Shown: positions 13,122 through 13,939 of the stretch, piece after piece
Numbering within the stretch: position 1 is the first letter of the stretch
Layout: each line of letters starts with the position of its first letter
Source: JANRLJ01 sp034437895
Lineage (GTDB): Bacteria > Chloroflexota > Anaerolineae > Aggregatilineales > Phototrophicaceae
DNA length: 13,939 bases
Reading direction: 5' to 3'
NCBI GenBank assembly: GCA_034437895.1
Contig: DAOTTO010000119.1
Location: 1-13,939, forward strand
The notes under the pieces: model-generated
What the model saw: the letters and a program-made list of their open reading frames with translations, nothing else
Told to the model about the DNA's origin: nothing
Databases searched by the model: none
Made by a program: the position numbers and the translations under genes

Positions 13122-13939
13122 ATGACTGACTGGCAAGAAGTAAAATCCTACGAAGACATCACCTATCACAAAGCCGACGGCATGGCGCGGATCGCCTTTA
13201 ATCGCCCTGAAGTGCGGAATGCCTTCCGTCCTAAGACGATTGATGAAATGACCGAGGCGTTTAAGGATGCTTGGCGTGATAGCACCATCGGCGTGGTGCT
13301 GCTGACCGGAAATGGCCCGGCGGCGGACGGCAAATATGCCTTCTGCTCTGGCGGCGACCAGAAAGTGCGTGGTCATGCCGGATATGTGGGCGATGATGGA
13401 GTCGCTCGGCTGAATGTGCTGGAATTGCAGCGCCTCATCCGTACCATGCCCAAGCCGGTGATCGCGCTCGTGGCGGGGTATGCCATCGGCGGCGGACATG
13501 TGCTGCACGTCATCGCAGATTTGACCATCGCGGCGGATAACGCCATCTTCGGGCAGACGGGGCCGAAGGTCGGCAGCTTCGACGGAGGTTATGGCGCGAG
13601 TTATCTGGCGGCGATTGTCGGGCAGAAGAAAGCCCGTGAAATCTGGTATCTCTGCCGCCAATACAACGCAGCGGAAGCGCTCGAAATGGGGCTGGTGAAC
13701 AAGGTTGTCCCGGTGGAGCAGTTGGAAGCCGAAGGCATTCAGTGGGCGCAGGAAATTCTGGATAAGAGTCCGCTGGCGATTCGCTTCCTCAAGGCCGGAT
13801 TTAATGCTGATCTGGACGGGCAGACCGGACTGCAAGTGCTGGCGGGGGATGCGACTATGCTGTTTTATATGACTGAAGAGGGCAGCGAAGGCCGCGATGC
13901 GTTTGTCGAAAAGCGCGAGCCGGATTATCGTAAGTATCC
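13122..13939 (+). CDS. menB: 1,4-Dihydroxy-2-naphthoyl-CoA synthase (3' end cut by the window)
   Basis: A crotonase-fold enzyme that cyclises O-succinylbenzoyl-CoA to 1,4-dihydroxy-2-naphthoyl-CoA. The visible 272 codons cover nearly the whole protein. Oxyanion-hole regions FCSGGDQKVRG (about residues 74-84) and AGYAIGGGHVLH (118-129) are present. The motif GQTGPKVGSFDGGYG (144-158) contains the catalytic serine and aspartate positions (S152, D154), and the C-terminal TMLFYMTEEG...KREPDYRKY matches the family end. The Gly at 147 (QTG) is typical of bicarbonate-dependent type I enzymes; type II enzymes have Asp there. Only the last few residues and the stop should be missing. The start ATG has AAGGA about 11 bases upstream. 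An antisense frame at 13098-13835 is a shadow. It is downstream of menF and menD on the same strand, separated from the DUF5990 gene by 234 bases of repeat-rich DNA. Confidence 0.97.
   Translation, partial: MTDWQEVKSYEDITYHKADGMARIAFNRPEVRNAFRPKTIDEMTEAFKDAWRDSTIGVVLLTGNGPAADGKYAFCSGGDQKVRGHAGYVGDDGVARLNVLELQRLIRTMPKPVIALVAGYAIGGGHVLHVIADLTIAADNAIFGQTGPKVGSFDGGYGASYLAAIVGQKKAREIWYLCRQYNAAEALEMGLVNKVVPVEQLEAEGIQWAQEILDKSPLAIRFLKAGFNADLDGQTGLQVLAGDATMLFYMTEEGSEGRDAFVEKREPDYRKY

Noticed and set aside
13098..13835. 245-codon open frame antisense to menB
   Set aside because: It overlaps the fully conserved MenB reading frame, is rich in His/Arg/Gln as expected of an antisense shadow, and has no recognisable domain or ribosome site.

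Overview
The window is a bacterial chromosome segment of medium GC (roughly half, judged by eye) with two blocks transcribed away from each other from an intergenic region at about 5699-5945. The taxon cannot be fixed from this sequence alone. A classical menaquinone cluster, paired DUF4178/zinc-ribbon genes and dense families of short intergenic palindromes would fit an environmental Chloroflexota (Anaerolineae-like) genome, but this is inference.

Left block (minus strand, read from 5698 down to 1): two adjacent DUF4178 zinc-ribbon proteins (203 and 406 aa; the second is membrane-anchored) are followed by a 58-aa secreted or anchored Gly/Ser-rich small protein. Next comes a 1021-aa single-chain DNA methyltransferase with an N-terminal PD-(D/E)XK nuclease motif (type IIL, MmeI-like). 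Last is a class I SAM methyltransferase whose frame is broken near its 5' end and which runs off the window.

Right block (plus strand, 5946 to end): a 91-aa membrane protein, a TetR-family regulator with a palindromic operator over its probable promoter, and a 327-aa polytopic membrane protein carrying a 24-residue internal duplication. These are followed by an aldo/keto reductase (TTG start), then menF (isochorismate synthase), menD (SEPHCHC synthase), a DUF5990-type protein and menB (DHNA-CoA synthase, cut by the window end a few codons early). MenF converts chorismate to isochorismate. MenD adds the succinyl-semialdehyde unit from 2-oxoglutarate. MenB closes the naphthoate ring. menH, menC and menE are not in the window; the DUF5990 gene occupies the slot where menH lies in the enterobacterial men order.

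The most notable material is repeat DNA interacting with genes. An 84-bp palindromic element is inserted in frame inside menF, adding 28 codons. A family of elements built on ACGCAAAG units sits directly after menF, menD and the DUF5990 gene; at the latter two it appears to supply the final Asn-Thr-stop codons. The menF-menD gap carries this repeat as a head-to-head pair that can fold into a long hairpin. The central third of menD is markedly AT-richer than its flanks, which suggests a recombinant gene. No tRNA, rRNA, CRISPR array, transposase or phage gene was seen.
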